From the NCBI GenBank assembly GCA_024401215.1, contig JAKSLL010000017.1, positions 1 through 55,821 on the forward strand: 55,821 nucleotides of DNA. The letters are read 5' to 3'. The stretch comes from Bacteroidaceae bacterium (GTDB taxonomy: Bacteria; Bacteroidota; Bacteroidia; Bacteroidales; Bacteroidaceae). Both the position numbers and the translations under genes were made by a program. Below, piece by piece: positions 28,201 through 37,454 of this stretch. Below the pieces are notes generated by a model that ran no database searches, was not told the origin of the DNA, and worked only from the letters and a program-made list of their open reading frames with translations. How positions within the stretch are numbered: the stretch's first letter is position 1; every line of letters begins with the position of its first letter.

Positions 28201-29812
28201 TCCATTTATTCCTGACCAGATAGTGTCGCTGAGCGGTAATCTTGCAGGAAATGTCCGTGCAGAAGGACCTTTGGATAATCTGATTTTTAATGGTTTGATA
28301 TTGCCAAAAGACATACATGTCCTCTCTAATTCATACAGCGTAGATCTTGGATTGGCAAATGATTCAATATTGATACAGAATAGTAGGATAGATTTCAACA
28401 GTTTTAACTTCTATGGAGCAGATAAGAATCCTCTCACGCTGAACGGATATGTTGACTTCTCTGATTTCGAAGAGATATTCATGTCATTGTCGCTCAGTGG
28501 AAAGGAATTCAAGCTTATAGAAGCTAAGCGCTCTGCAAAGAAGGTGCTGTTTGGAGATATGTATGCTGACTTCTTCGCTCGTGCCATCGGTTCGACAAAA
28601 GACCTCACGGTGCGTGGAATCATCAATGTGCTGCCATCAACGAATATTACATACATCATGTCGGAAACTCCTCTCTATCAAGGTGACCGTCTTGAAGATA
28701 TCGTGACTTTTGTGGATTTCAATATGCCGCCTCCTACTGAGGAGGAGCGTGTGAAAAAGACGTTCATGGGTATAGATATGAGAGTGTCGTTGAGCATAGC
28801 TGATGGTGCAAAGCTGAATGGCGAATTCTCGTCTGACGGACAGAGCTATGTGAATGTGCAGGGTGGCGGTTCTGTGTCTGTGGGTTACACGCCTGAAGGT
28901 GTGTTGAATATGCAGGGACGCTATACTATCAATGAGGGAGAAATGAAATATACTCTTCCTGTTATACCTCTGCGCACATTCACCATCCACAATGGCTCGT
29001 ACATAGAGTTTACTGGTTCGCCAACTAACCCAATTCTCAACATCAAAGCGACAGAACGTGTGAAAACCTCTGTTGGCTCAAGCAATGCAACAAGCAGAAG
29101 CGTGGCGTTTGATGTGGGACTTAAGATTTCAAATACTCTTGAAAATATGGGTATAGAGTTTATTATTGACGCTCCTGAGGATGTGAATGTGCAGAATGAA
29201 CTTGCTGCGTCATCTCGCGAGGAGAAGAATAAACTCGCTGTCGCTATGCTCGCCACAGGTCTTTATGTGGCAAGTTCAAATACCCGTGGTGTGACAGCAG
29301 GTAATGCGCTTAACAGCTTCTTGCAGAATGAAATCAACAATATAGCAGGTCAGGCTTTGTCAACAATGGTTGACGTTAATGTCGGCATGGAGCAGACAAC
29401 ACGCGATGACGGCACAAAGCGCACAGACTATTCTTTCCAGTTCTCTCGTAAGTTCTTCTCCGACAGACTGAATGTGGTGATAGGCGGCAAGGTTAGTGCT
29501 GACGGCAACAAGACCGACAGCGAATCAGGTGCTTATATCGACGATGTGTCGCTTGAGTGGCGACTCGACAACGGAGGAACGCAGTATGTCCGCCTCTTCC
29601 ATGAGAAAGATTATAGCAATCTCGTTGAAGGTGAGATGGATAAGAATGGAGCTGGCGTATTGTTGAAGAAGAAGGTTGACAAGATGTCTGACCTCTTCAT
29701 CTGGCGCAGAAAGAAGGAAGACGAGAAACAGCCTGCTTCACGGAGTGACGGTCAGAAGTCACAAAGGCAAGGAGTGAAAGAGGAAGAAAATAACACAGTA
29801 AAAGAAAAGTAG
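25223..29812 (+). CDS. tamB: TamB-like translocation and assembly module protein
   Basis: A 1529-residue protein with one N-terminal membrane helix (about residues 12-35) and a long repetitive beta-rich body, followed by the conserved DUF490/TamB domain (about residues 1080-1480; see LQGRYTINEGEMKYTLP-like MQGRYTINEGEMKYTLPV and EFTGSPTNPILNIKATERV). The tail is Lys/Glu rich. TamB proteins bridge the periplasm and are linked to lipid transport and outer-membrane protein assembly. It is followed after 11 bases by its outer-membrane partner. The spacer before it has a 9-bp CACTTGTTC/GAACAGGTG hairpin. Confidence 0.92.
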   Translation: MKKFGKYTILGWSWRILLWVALTPILLLLLLSIVIYLPPVQKFAVDKACEVLSEEMEMQVTVDNVYLKFPLDLSMGGMLAVKEGDTILDARELDISIKAKPLFKMKAEVDDVHLYDLKLNTKDLIEACVIKGRLAELGLDSHSTDLSKEHAVVNKALMRDADLLVLLADSVPEDTTTSEPVTWKIQLDDIELQNVKARVLLAPQADSTFVMANIGNAHASAFLDLGAETYRVNTLDIAKSSVAFDVLKQPYVADALDPNHLLFNDLTFAMDSFVYQGTTAEMSLNILKLEAKEKSGLVVKEGVGRVEMDSLSLNIPKMTVATEDSKVKFGYRMDMNAFDETNPGVFNVVADAQIGKSDIDYFVKMGGAEVKDTRVMLNKYLPARPLELRAKVDGNLETLNVDSLHLNAPGLAVVDANATLWDVVKDDLSLQAQADIRLGNNSVVSIDGGYAMATESYNADVVFKNILLNKFVEMSDRTILSGKASADGHGFDFFSPATVLNANASLHNSSMGKLNLDNIDADITLKGGKASVGLICDNNQLKTDLLLDAQLKKNLVAGNLNLNLPFADIQAMGYSEEKLQASTSGVVDFSYNLDKLFKVDSHINELSLFIANDSVVTEAFDFMAEALQDTTAAKIQAGDLFFDFMTPNNVFNLQPKLEALGKVAAKQFENREVDLNVIKGYFPKASLHAFAGERNPVSAVLKTMGFSFKEFQADVEASPVDGLKGDGHVYAFRSDSIMVDTAYFAVAQDSTLLTYKAGLRCSDQPMLPAFRAYVDGYLKADEADAHLLFYDKNNKPGLDLGAHAKANATDSCVNISLYPEKPIVAFRRFELNKDNYVKMRREKPVLADIRLKSMTDNCLVEVQALEDDDMRQVVKALIKDLNIKEVLAMLPIPGLPDMGGLLNVDATYLDKGRNFYVTGNVEANKFVYEQTPVGNVGTAFSYTPMGTDVHAVGAQLSYNGTDVADVFGLYNSEGEGSLDADVSLMDIPMSLVSPFIPDQIVSLSGNLAGNVRAEGPLDNLIFNGLILPKDIHVLSNSYSVDLGLANDSILIQNSRIDFNSFNFYGADKNPLTLNGYVDFSDFEEIFMSLSLSGKEFKLIEAKRSAKKVLFGDMYADFFARAIGSTKDLTVRGIINVLPSTNITYIMSETPLYQGDRLEDIVTFVDFNMPPPTEEERVKKTFMGIDMRVSLSIADGAKLNGEFSSDGQSYVNVQGGGSVSVGYTPEGVLNMQGRYTINEGEMKYTLPVIPLRTFTIHNGSYIEFTGSPTNPILNIKATERVKTSVGSSNATSRSVAFDVGLKISNTLENMGIEFIIDAPEDVNVQNELAASSREEKNKLAVAMLATGLYVASSNTRGVTAGNALNSFLQNEINNIAGQALSTMVDVNVGMEQTTRDDGTKRTDYSFQFSRKFFSDRLNVVIGGKVSADGNKTDSESGAYIDDVSLEWRLDNGGTQYVRLFHEKDYSNLVEGEMDKNGAGVLLKKKVDKMSDLFIWRRKKEDEKQPASRSDGQKSQRQGVKEEENNTVKEK

Positions 29813-29823
29813 CTGTACACCAA

Positions 29824-32247
29824 ATGAACGGCAGAAGAAAAATGCATAAGATGAATTCACATAATCATATAGCAGATGGAATGTTGACGCTTTGTGGCAA
29901 AGTTCTATCAATAGTGCTGCTCGCTGCTTCGCTGTTGATTGTCGTGTCATGCTCGACAACAAGCGCCCTTGAGGAAGATGAGATGCTCTATACGGGCATT
30001 AAAAAGATAAATGTGAATGGTACAAAAGGCACGGATGCCGAGGAATTGGCCATGGCAGAAGTCTATGCTGCGCTCGATTATGCTCCTAATGGGGCACTCA
30101 TGGGAAGTTCGACGCTTCGCAGCCCTTTACAGTTTGGACTTTGGACATACAACGCAATGGTCAACAAGCCGCAGACAGGTCTTAACAGATGGTTGTTCAA
30201 CTCTTTCGCAACAACTCCGATAACTATATCACATGTGGCTCCTGACACTCGCGCTAAAGTGGCTTCAAACCTTTTGCAGAACTACGGATATTTCCGTGGC
30301 AAGGTGGATTACACTCTTGTTGACCAGAAAAATCCAAAGAAGCAGAAGATTCAGTATGATGTGAATCTTGGTGATCCTTATCTCTACGACTCCATCGTCT
30401 ATGCATTCAAAGATAAGGTTCAGGACAGTCTCATTGTGGCGACAAGTAATGAGGCTAATTTGAGAAAAGGCGGACAATTCTCCACTCTTGACTTGGCTAA
30501 CGAGAAAAGCCGTATTGCGAACCTTTTCCACAATAATGGCTACTATTACTACCGCCCAGACTATATCTCTTATTTTGCTGATTCTACAAATGTGCCTTAT
30601 CGGGTGCGTTTGCTTGTCACTCCTGACCTTGACACGCCAGAGAAAGCGAACAAGCAGTTTTATTTTGGCAATATAAATGTCTATATGCGACAGAGCCGTA
30701 CAAGCACTTATGGCACTCAACGCAGAAGGTCGGGCAGAGAGAATCTTTATGACGACTCCATTTCTTTCCCTGCATACGGATTGAAGATTGCATATCAGGG
30801 GGCACGAGTGCCAATAAAGCCGAGAGTCATGCTTAAAAACTTCAACTTCTGGAAAAAGCGACTTTTCTCGCAAGAAAGGGTGGACCGCACAATCACAAAC
30901 ATATATAATATGGATATGTTCTCGGGTGTGAGATTCTCATTTACGCCGAGAGACACATTGGACTTGTGTGATACCCTGGATGTGCGTCTTGACCTTCAGA
31001 TGGATAAACTTGTCTCTGCTGAGGTGGACTTCAGCGTTACACAGAAGTCGAACTCACAGGTGGGTCCAAACCTCGGCCTTATTTTCTCTAAGCGTAATGC
31101 ATTCCATCATGGCGAGACTTTGTCAGTAGGGCTTGTGGGGAGTTATGAGTGGGAGACCCAAAAGCGTGATGGCAATGACAAGTATATCGACTCATACGAA
31201 ATTGGACTAAATGCTTCGCTGTCATATCCTTGGGTGGCATTCCCTTGGCTGAATAAGAAGATTTATCGATACCCTACGTCAACGGAGTTTAAGGTTGGAG
31301 TTGACCAGCTTAACAGAGCTAACTACTACCGACTTATGTCTTTTGCTGTTGACGCTAAATACTCGTTCCAGACCAGCAAATCGTGGTCTCACGAACTCAG
31401 CCCGCTTGCTGTGTCGTATAACAAGATGCAGGAAAGGACTGCTCGATTTGACTCTATAGTGGCAAGCAATTCCGCACTTTTCGTGTCTCTTCGTGACCAG
31501 TTCATACCTGCCATGCAGTATTCTATTTTCTATAATAACTCATGGAACAGCCATGTCAAGCATACGATGTTTTTTGAAGGCACGGTAAAGGAGTCTGGCA
31601 ATTTGCTTAATTCCGTTAATTCATTGCTCGGTTTTGGCTTTTATACGAAGGACAAGAAACTTTTATACACGCACTATTCGCAGTTCTTGAAGTTCAACTT
31701 CCAGCTGAAGAACACCTTCAAGCTGTCAGAGTCGTCAGAGCTTGCCACTCGTGTGCTTGTGGGAGGAGTGTGGAGCTATGGCAATTCCACTTATGCCCCT
31801 TACAGCGAATTGTTCTATGTGGGTGGTGCGAATAGTGTGCGTGCCTTTGCTGTGAGAAGTATAGGCCCAGGAAGTTACCGTGATGTGACGGGCCGCGGCA
31901 CTTATCTTGACCAAGCAGGTGACATGCGCTTTGAAATGAATGCCGAATACAGATTCCCTATATTGAAAGAGTTTAAGGGGGCTCTTTTTGTTGATGCGGG
32001 CAATGTGTGGCTTATGCGTGAAGACACAGAACACCCTGGAGGCGCTCTCACAATGCGCAGCTTCTTCAAGGATCTTGCCGTAGGCACAGGATTGGGACTC
32101 CGATACGACCTTGATTTCCTTATCTTGCGATTTGACTTAGGAGTGGGTATTCATGCTCCTTACGACACCGGAAAGAAAGGGTATTATAATATACGCAAGT
32201 TCTATGACGGTCTCGGATTCCACTTTGCAGTAGGATATCCATTCTAA
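29824..32247 (+). CDS. tamL: TamA/BamA-family outer-membrane protein, lipidated (TamL)
   Basis: An 807-residue Omp85 protein. The N-terminus is a lipoprotein signal with lipobox IVVSC at about residue 43; the first 19 residues are unusually long and polar, so the true start may be the ATG at 29881. POTRA domains follow (residues about 60-360) and then the 16-strand barrel, with the Omp85 hallmark GGANSVRAFAVRSIGPGS and the final strand ending in Phe (HFAVGYPF). Bacteroidota have such lipidated TamA proteins paired with TamB. It works at the outer membrane with the upstream gene. Confidence 0.9.
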   Translation: MNGRRKMHKMNSHNHIADGMLTLCGKVLSIVLLAASLLIVVSCSTTSALEEDEMLYTGIKKINVNGTKGTDAEELAMAEVYAALDYAPNGALMGSSTLRSPLQFGLWTYNAMVNKPQTGLNRWLFNSFATTPITISHVAPDTRAKVASNLLQNYGYFRGKVDYTLVDQKNPKKQKIQYDVNLGDPYLYDSIVYAFKDKVQDSLIVATSNEANLRKGGQFSTLDLANEKSRIANLFHNNGYYYYRPDYISYFADSTNVPYRVRLLVTPDLDTPEKANKQFYFGNINVYMRQSRTSTYGTQRRRSGRENLYDDSISFPAYGLKIAYQGARVPIKPRVMLKNFNFWKKRLFSQERVDRTITNIYNMDMFSGVRFSFTPRDTLDLCDTLDVRLDLQMDKLVSAEVDFSVTQKSNSQVGPNLGLIFSKRNAFHHGETLSVGLVGSYEWETQKRDGNDKYIDSYEIGLNASLSYPWVAFPWLNKKIYRYPTSTEFKVGVDQLNRANYYRLMSFAVDAKYSFQTSKSWSHELSPLAVSYNKMQERTARFDSIVASNSALFVSLRDQFIPAMQYSIFYNNSWNSHVKHTMFFEGTVKESGNLLNSVNSLLGFGFYTKDKKLLYTHYSQFLKFNFQLKNTFKLSESSELATRVLVGGVWSYGNSTYAPYSELFYVGGANSVRAFAVRSIGPGSYRDVTGRGTYLDQAGDMRFEMNAEYRFPILKEFKGALFVDAGNVWLMREDTEHPGGALTMRSFFKDLAVGTGLGLRYDLDFLILRFDLGVGIHAPYDTGKKGYYNIRKFYDGLGFHFAVGYPF

Positions 32248-32323
32248 AGGGATGCTCTGTGACACAGTTATGCAGCAGCTAAACTTGTATTGAATAATAA
32301 ATGTTGAACAAACACCATCTAAT

Positions 32324-33727
32324 ATGGCAAAACAGAAGATAGCTTATGTCTGCACCTCCTGCGGATATGACACACCAAAATGGATAGGCAAGTGTCCTGC
32401 ATGTGGCGAGTGGAACACCTTTGTCGAGCAGAAGCTTGGCAAATCTACTCCTGCGCAGAAATTTGAAAGCGAGTTCAGCCTTCAGACCAAGTCAAGTCCT
32501 ATATCAATGTCAAAGATACAGACAGAGGATGAACCTCGCATCAATATGCTTGATGGAGAGCTCAACAGGGTGCTTGGCGGTGGACTTGTTCCTGGTTCAA
32601 TGACATTGCTGGGTGGCGAGCCGGGCATTGGCAAGAGCACTCTCATCTTGCAGACTGTGCTGAGATTGAAAGGAATGCATGTGCTGTATGTTAGTGGTGA
32701 GGAAAGCGCGCGTCAGCTGAAACTGCGTGCTGACAGACTTGTTGAGAAGTATGACGACGGTGCGTCGAGTGAGGCGTTGGCGGATGTGCAGGTGGTGTGT
32801 GAGGCGATGATAGAGACGGTGTTCGAACATGTCAAGGCTGTGCAGCCAGACATCGTTGTCATAGATTCCATACAGACGATGGCGACAGAGAGCGTGGAGT
32901 CATCGCCAGGAAGTGTGAGTCAGATTCGTGAATGCTCGGCGTTGATATTGAAGTTCGCAAAAGAGAGCAATACTCCGGTAATCCTTATTGGACATATCAA
33001 TAAGGAGGGTTCGATTGCTGGGCCAAAGATTCTTGAACACATGGTGGATACTGTGTTGCAGTTTGAAGGCGACCAGCATTATATGTATCGCATTGTTCGC
33101 GCCATAAAAAACCGTTTTGGAAGTACGGCTGAACTTGGCATTTATGAGATGGTGCATAATGGTTTGCGTCCTGTTGAGAATCCTTCTGAACTTCTCTTGT
33201 CGGATGTGCAGGAAGGCGAAGAGCTTAGTGGTGTGGCTGTGGCGTGTTCGATTGAGGGCGTGCGTCCTTTGCTCATTGAGACACAGGCTCTTGTCAGTAC
33301 GGCAGCATACGGCACTCCTCAGCGCTCTGCAACGGGCTTTGACCTGCGACGCTTGAATATGCTGCTTGCCGTGCTTGAAAAGCGTGTGGGCTTTAAGCTG
33401 CCTCAGAGAGATGTGTTCATAAATATTGCTGGAGGAATCAGGGTCACCGATCCTGCCATCGACCTGAGTGTCATCGCAGCTGTGCTGTCGAGCAATGTGG
33501 ACACAGGGATACCTCGTGACATCTGTTTTGCGGGTGAGGTGGGATTGAGCGGAGAGGTTCGTCCTGTGAGCCGTATTCTTCAGCGCATTGCAGAGGCGGA
33601 TAAGCTCGGCTTCCGCAAGATAGTGATACCAAAGTCTAATTTGAATGGTGTTGACAAAAGCAAATTCAACATTGAGATTGTTGGTGTGAGAAAGGTCGAG
33701 GAGGCTCTTCGGGAATTGTTTGGATGA
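32324..33727 (+). CDS. radA: DNA repair protein RadA
   Basis: A 467-residue RecA-like helicase that helps branch migration in recombination. It has the N-terminal zinc finger CTSCGYDTPKWIGKCPACGEW, shown here only in part (CTSCGYD and CPACGEW, residues 10-32), the Walker A motif GGEPGIGKSTL (about residue 104), the RadA-specific KNRFGSTAE loop and a C-terminal Lon-protease-like domain (FINIAGGIRVTDPAIDLSV). All parts are at the usual positions. It is separated from tamL by 76 bases and may be cotranscribed. Confidence 0.96.
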   Translation: MAKQKIAYVCTSCGYDTPKWIGKCPACGEWNTFVEQKLGKSTPAQKFESEFSLQTKSSPISMSKIQTEDEPRINMLDGELNRVLGGGLVPGSMTLLGGEPGIGKSTLILQTVLRLKGMHVLYVSGEESARQLKLRADRLVEKYDDGASSEALADVQVVCEAMIETVFEHVKAVQPDIVVIDSIQTMATESVESSPGSVSQIRECSALILKFAKESNTPVILIGHINKEGSIAGPKILEHMVDTVLQFEGDQHYMYRIVRAIKNRFGSTAELGIYEMVHNGLRPVENPSELLLSDVQEGEELSGVAVACSIEGVRPLLIETQALVSTAAYGTPQRSATGFDLRRLNMLLAVLEKRVGFKLPQRDVFINIAGGIRVTDPAIDLSVIAAVLSSNVDTGIPRDICFAGEVGLSGEVRPVSRILQRIAEADKLGFRKIVIPKSNLNGVDKSKFNIEIVGVRKVEEALRELFG

Positions 33728-33867
33728 TGCCGATAAACATGTTTTTAAAGAAGGCGCTGAAAAGTGTGCATGCCGTGTTGACTCGTTTTTTTACTTTTTG
33801 TGCATTTTGCAAATGACTGATTTATTGTTGATTGTTAAAACGCGTTAAAATATTGTGCAAAAAAAAT

Positions 33868-33898
33868 TTTGTACTTTAATTTTAATTGTGTAATTTTG
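33868..33898 (+). promoter_or_regulatory. Promoter of the tetR-fabG unit
   Basis: TTTG (33868-33871) and TAATTTTG (33891-33898) are separated by 19 bases; the TetR start is 27 bases further on. The spacer 33728-33925 holds nothing else of note. Confidence 0.7.
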
Positions 33899-33925
33899 CA
33901 CTTGAAATAAATAAACTGATATAAT

Positions 33926-34525
33926 ATGGCAGTTTCGAAAACACGCGAACTACTTGTGGATGTTGCCCGACAATTATTTGCCAAGAATGGTTTTGAGAAT
34001 ACCTCTATGAATGACATCGCAGTCATTGCAAATAAAGGTAGGCGCACATTATACACATACTTTAATAGTAAAGATGAGATATATCTGGCTGTTATCCAGT
34101 CGGAGCTTGAACGTCTTTATGGAAGGATGGAGGAGGTTGCGCGAAAAAATATATCTCCTGAAGAGAAGATGGTGCAGCTTATCTTTTCACACCTTGAAAT
34201 ATGTAAAGAGGCGGTATATAGAAATGGAAATCTTCGTGCAGAGTTTTTCCGAGACATCTGGAAGGTTGAGGCTGTGCGAAAGACTTTCGACAAGAATGAG
34301 ATAAACCTCTTCCGCCGTGTGATGAATGAGGGTGTTGACAAGGGAATCTTTGACATCCGTAATGTGCGTCTTATGGCGGAGATAGCTCATTACTGCTTGA
34401 AAGGGTGTGAGGTGCCGTATATTTATGGAAGATATGCTGTGCAGAATCCAGAAGAGCTCTGCCCTTATGTGCGCAGGATGGTTATGAGGCAGCTGGGCAA
34501 GAACTCAAGCTACAATTCAATTTGA
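33926..34525 (+). CDS. TetR/AcrR-family transcription regulator
   Basis: A 199-residue regulator. Residues 5-55 form the TetR helix-turn-helix (TRELLVDVARQLFAKNGFEN, MNDIAVIANKGRRTLYTYFN). The C-terminal ligand domain is generic. It lies 42 bases upstream of fabG on the same strand, which suggests control of fatty acid synthesis or simple co-transcription; the ligand is unknown. Confidence 0.9.
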   Translation: MAVSKTRELLVDVARQLFAKNGFENTSMNDIAVIANKGRRTLYTYFNSKDEIYLAVIQSELERLYGRMEEVARKNISPEEKMVQLIFSHLEICKEAVYRNGNLRAEFFRDIWKVEAVRKTFDKNEINLFRRVMNEGVDKGIFDIRNVRLMAEIAHYCLKGCEVPYIYGRYAVQNPEELCPYVRRMVMRQLGKNSSYNSI

Positions 34526-34567
34526 TTTCAGAATTAAAATTTATAAAACATTAATAATAAAAAAACT

Positions 34568-35326
34568 ATGGGACTTTTATCAGGAAAGACAGCAATCGTA
34601 ACAGGTGCTGCTCGTGGCATCGGTAAGGCTGTTGCTATGAAATTTGCTCAGGAAGGCGCTAACATCGCATTTACTGACCTCGTTCTTAATGATGATATGG
34701 CTGCAGGCCTTGAGGAAACTCGCAAGGAGATTGAGGCTCTTGGTGTTACTTGCCGTGCTTATGCTGGCAATGCTGCTGATTTCGCAGAGACAGAGGCTGT
34801 TGTTAAGAAGATTCATGAGGATTTCGGCTCTATTGATGTTCTTGTCAACAATGCCGGCATCACTAAGGACGGACTTATGCTTCGTATGTCAGAGGCACAG
34901 TGGGATGCTGTTCTCAATGTAAACCTCAAGTCTGCTTTCAACTTCATTCACGCTTGCGCTCCAATCATGCTTCGTCAGCGTGGTGGCTCAATCATCAATA
35001 TGTCATCTGTTGTTGGCGTTCACGGAAATGCCGGCCAGTGTAACTATTCTGCTTCAAAGGCAGGTATGATTGGTCTTGCAAAGTCAATCGCTCAGGAGCT
35101 CGGTCCTAAGGGTGTACGTGCAAATGCTGTAGCACCAGGATTTATCGAGACAGCAATGACAGCTCAGCTTCCAGAAGAGGTTCGTGCTGACTGGATGAAG
35201 AAGATTCCACTCCGTCGTGGCGGTCAGGTTGAGGATATTGCAAATGTTTGTCTCTTCCTCGCTTCAGACATGTCAAGCTATGTATCTGGACAGGTTATCC
35301 AGATTGACGGTGGTATGAACATGTAA
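34568..35326 (+). CDS. fabG: 3-oxoacyl-[acyl-carrier-protein] reductase
   Basis: A 252-residue short-chain dehydrogenase that reduces 3-oxoacyl-ACP with NADPH in fatty acid elongation. The cofactor loop is TGAARGIGKAVA, NNAG occurs in VLVNNAGITKDGLM, and the catalytic Ser, Tyr and Lys lie in INMSSVVG and YSASKAGMIG. Length and motifs fit FabG well. Codon use is biased to high expression, unlike the tetR gene before it. A strong terminator follows. Confidence 0.93.
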   Translation: MGLLSGKTAIVTGAARGIGKAVAMKFAQEGANIAFTDLVLNDDMAAGLEETRKEIEALGVTCRAYAGNAADFAETEAVVKKIHEDFGSIDVLVNNAGITKDGLMLRMSEAQWDAVLNVNLKSAFNFIHACAPIMLRQRGGSIINMSSVVGVHGNAGQCNYSASKAGMIGLAKSIAQELGPKGVRANAVAPGFIETAMTAQLPEEVRADWMKKIPLRRGGQVEDIANVCLFLASDMSSYVSGQVIQIDGGMNM

Positions 35327-35343
35327 TTTTTGTGATAGTAAAG

Positions 35344-35413
35344 AGTGAAGAATGAAAATTGCTTGGCTATTCTTTTTGTGATAGCGGAAGTGATTTTCAT
35401 TCTTCACTTTTAT
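35344..35413 (+). terminator. Intrinsic terminator of fabG
   Basis: AGTGAAGAATGAAAAT (35344-35359) and ATTTTCATTCTTCACT (35393-35408) form a perfect 16-bp stem around a 33-base loop, followed by a T-rich run. Confidence 0.85.
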
Positions 35414-35447
35414 TTTTGCTCTCCTGCTTAATTTTGAACACCGACTT

Positions 35448-36125
35448 ATGAATGTAGTTTACGAAGATAATCACATAATAATTGTCTCTAAGAATTCTTC
35501 GGAGATAGTGCAGGGCGACAAGACTGGCGACAAGCCATTAAGCGAAACCGTCAAGGAATACATCAAGGAGGCGTATGCCAAGCCTGGCAATGTGTTTCTT
35601 GGTGTTGTGCATCGCCTTGACCGCCCTGTAAGTGGTCTCGTGTTATTTGCGCGCACATCAAAAGCCCTGCCTCGTCTGAATGCGATGTTTGCAAACGGCG
35701 AGGTGCATAAGACATACTGGGCGATTGTGAAAGAGCAGCCTCCGCAGATGGAAGGCACGCTTGTGCATTGGCTCGTGCGCAATGAGAAACAGAATAAGTC
35801 GTATGCTTACGACAAGGAGGTGCCACATTCAAAGAAAGCGGTGCTCAATTATCGCGTCATTGCAAAGTCTGACAATTATTATCTTGTGGAAGTTGACTTG
35901 AAGACAGGCCGACATCATCAGATACGCTGCCAGCTTGCCAAGATAGGATGCCCGATAAAGGGTGACTTGAAGTATGGGGCAAAGCGCAGCAATCCAGATG
36001 GCAGCATTTCGCTCTTGAGCCGCAGCATGCAGTTTGTGCATCCTGTGTCAAAAAAGGAAATTGCCGTCAAGGCTCCTCTGCCTGACGACAATTTATGGAA
36101 ATCTTTAGGAGAGCAGGCGGAATAA
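35448..36125 (+). CDS. RluA-family pseudouridine synthase
   Basis: A 225-residue enzyme that converts uridine to pseudouridine in RNA. The catalytic Asp lies in VVHRLDRPVSGLVLFART (about residue 58), and GRHHQIRCQLAKIGCPI is the second family signature. It has no S4 domain, so it resembles the short RluA/TruC-like group; whether it acts on rRNA or tRNA is not readable. Its terminator overlaps its stop codon. Confidence 0.9.
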   Translation: MNVVYEDNHIIIVSKNSSEIVQGDKTGDKPLSETVKEYIKEAYAKPGNVFLGVVHRLDRPVSGLVLFARTSKALPRLNAMFANGEVHKTYWAIVKEQPPQMEGTLVHWLVRNEKQNKSYAYDKEVPHSKKAVLNYRVIAKSDNYYLVEVDLKTGRHHQIRCQLAKIGCPIKGDLKYGAKRSNPDGSISLLSRSMQFVHPVSKKEIAVKAPLPDDNLWKSLGEQAE

Positions 36126-36138
36126 GCCTGCTTTTTTT
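36112..36138 (+). terminator. Intrinsic terminator overlapping the pseudouridine synthase stop
   Basis: AGCAGGC (36112-36118) pairs with GCCTGCT (36126-36132), followed by T to 36138. The TAA stop lies in the loop. Confidence 0.9.
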
Positions 36139-36215
36139 CTCCCTATGTGATGGCTAAATGTATTGCTCAAGAAGCTTTAGGAAGTTATTTTTTTGCCATT
36201 ACTTATTCACCATTA

Positions 36216-37454
36216 CTAACCCTTTATTGCTTTGTAGTACAAGACAGAAGCCTTTTCTCTCTTTAGCACATTGTGGCATACCTCCATGAAATGCTCTCTT
36301 GTCTCGCTTCTGTAACTCTCCACCTCTTTTTCTGCGCGGGCTGCGTCCCCGAGCATCTCGTGGAAAGCAAGCGACGATGCAAGTTTCTGCCTTTGCGCCC
36401 ATTCTCGCATGAGGTTCGTCTCGAATTTGTTGCGAGCCATTTCCATCTCCTCCTCTTCAGGGCCATTGTTGAGCAGTTCGTCAATCTCCTCCCAGATGGC
36501 ATCTTCGGCTTCTTCAAGTGTCACTCCGTCAGTAGGCATGGCGAATATGAAAAGCTGTCCATTGTCAACCTTTGGCGATATGTATGCATCGACAGTAGTG
36601 AAGAGATGCTTCTCCTCTACGAGGTGAGCGTACAGGCGACAGGAATCTCCTGCCGACAGTATGTCGCTTATCATGTCTGCGCAATGGAAATCCTTGCTGC
36701 TTACGCATGGTATGGGAAACGACATAAACAGCACGTCGTTTGGCACTTTTCTTTCTACTACGGCTCTGCGCTGCTCTGTCTGTTCGGGCTCTTGAGGTAT
36801 GGGCGTAGTGTCGATGTCTCTCATAGGCACCTTCCCGAACCATTTCTCTGAGAGTTCTTTCACTCGGTCAAAAGTGATGTTGCCTACCACCGTGAGTATT
36901 GCGTTGTTAGGGGCGTAGAAGCGGAAAAAGAAATCTTTCACATCGTCCATCTGCACATTTGCCACATGGTCAAGCGACAGCCCAATTGTTGGCCATCTGT
37001 AGGGGTGCACCTTGTAGGCGAGGTCTTGGATGATGTGGTGTATGTCTGCGTATGGAGGTGTGATGTGGTTCTGCTTGAACTCTTCCATCACCACCTTCCT
37101 CTGCACCTCGAGGCTCTCTGGTGTGAAGGCGAGTGTGGTCATTCTGTCGCTTTCGAGCCAGAAGGCTGTCTCTGCGTTTGCTGATGGCAGAGTGATGTAG
37201 TAGTTTGTGTAGTCTGTGGTGGTGAATGCGTTGTTGTTGCCGCATGCCATCTCTATCTGCCTGTCATAATCAGGCACATTAGGTGTGCCGCCAAACATTA
37301 GATGTTCAAATAGATGGGCGAAACCTGTCTGATTCTCCCTCTCGTTTCTGCTGCCCACCTTATACAGCACATTGACAGTCACCATCTGTGTCTGCCTGTC
37401 TTCTAAATGGACAATCTTCAGTCCGTTGTCAAGTGTGTGCTTATTCAACAACAT
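36216..37454 (-). CDS. M16-family zinc peptidase
   Basis: A 412-residue peptidase of the pitrilysin/insulinase family, M16B length. The inverted zinc motif HLFEHLMFGG is at about residues 47-56, and the third ligand Glu follows in VQRKVVMEEFKQN about 75 residues later. The C-terminal half carries the usual inactive-like second fold. No signal peptide is visible, so it is probably cytosolic, like many mitochondrial-processing-peptidase relatives in bacteria. Its start overlaps the end of the cyclophilin gene by 14 bases, which suggests coupled translation. Confidence 0.92.
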   Translation of the reverse strand: MLLNKHTLDNGLKIVHLEDRQTQMVTVNVLYKVGSRNERENQTGFAHLFEHLMFGGTPNVPDYDRQIEMACGNNNAFTTTDYTNYYITLPSANAETAFWLESDRMTTLAFTPESLEVQRKVVMEEFKQNHITPPYADIHHIIQDLAYKVHPYRWPTIGLSLDHVANVQMDDVKDFFFRFYAPNNAILTVVGNITFDRVKELSEKWFGKVPMRDIDTTPIPQEPEQTEQRRAVVERKVPNDVLFMSFPIPCVSSKDFHCADMISDILSAGDSCRLYAHLVEEKHLFTTVDAYISPKVDNGQLFIFAMPTDGVTLEEAEDAIWEEIDELLNNGPEEEEMEMARNKFETNLMREWAQRQKLASSLAFHEMLGDAARAEKEVESYRSETREHFMEVCHNVLKREKASVLYYKAIKG

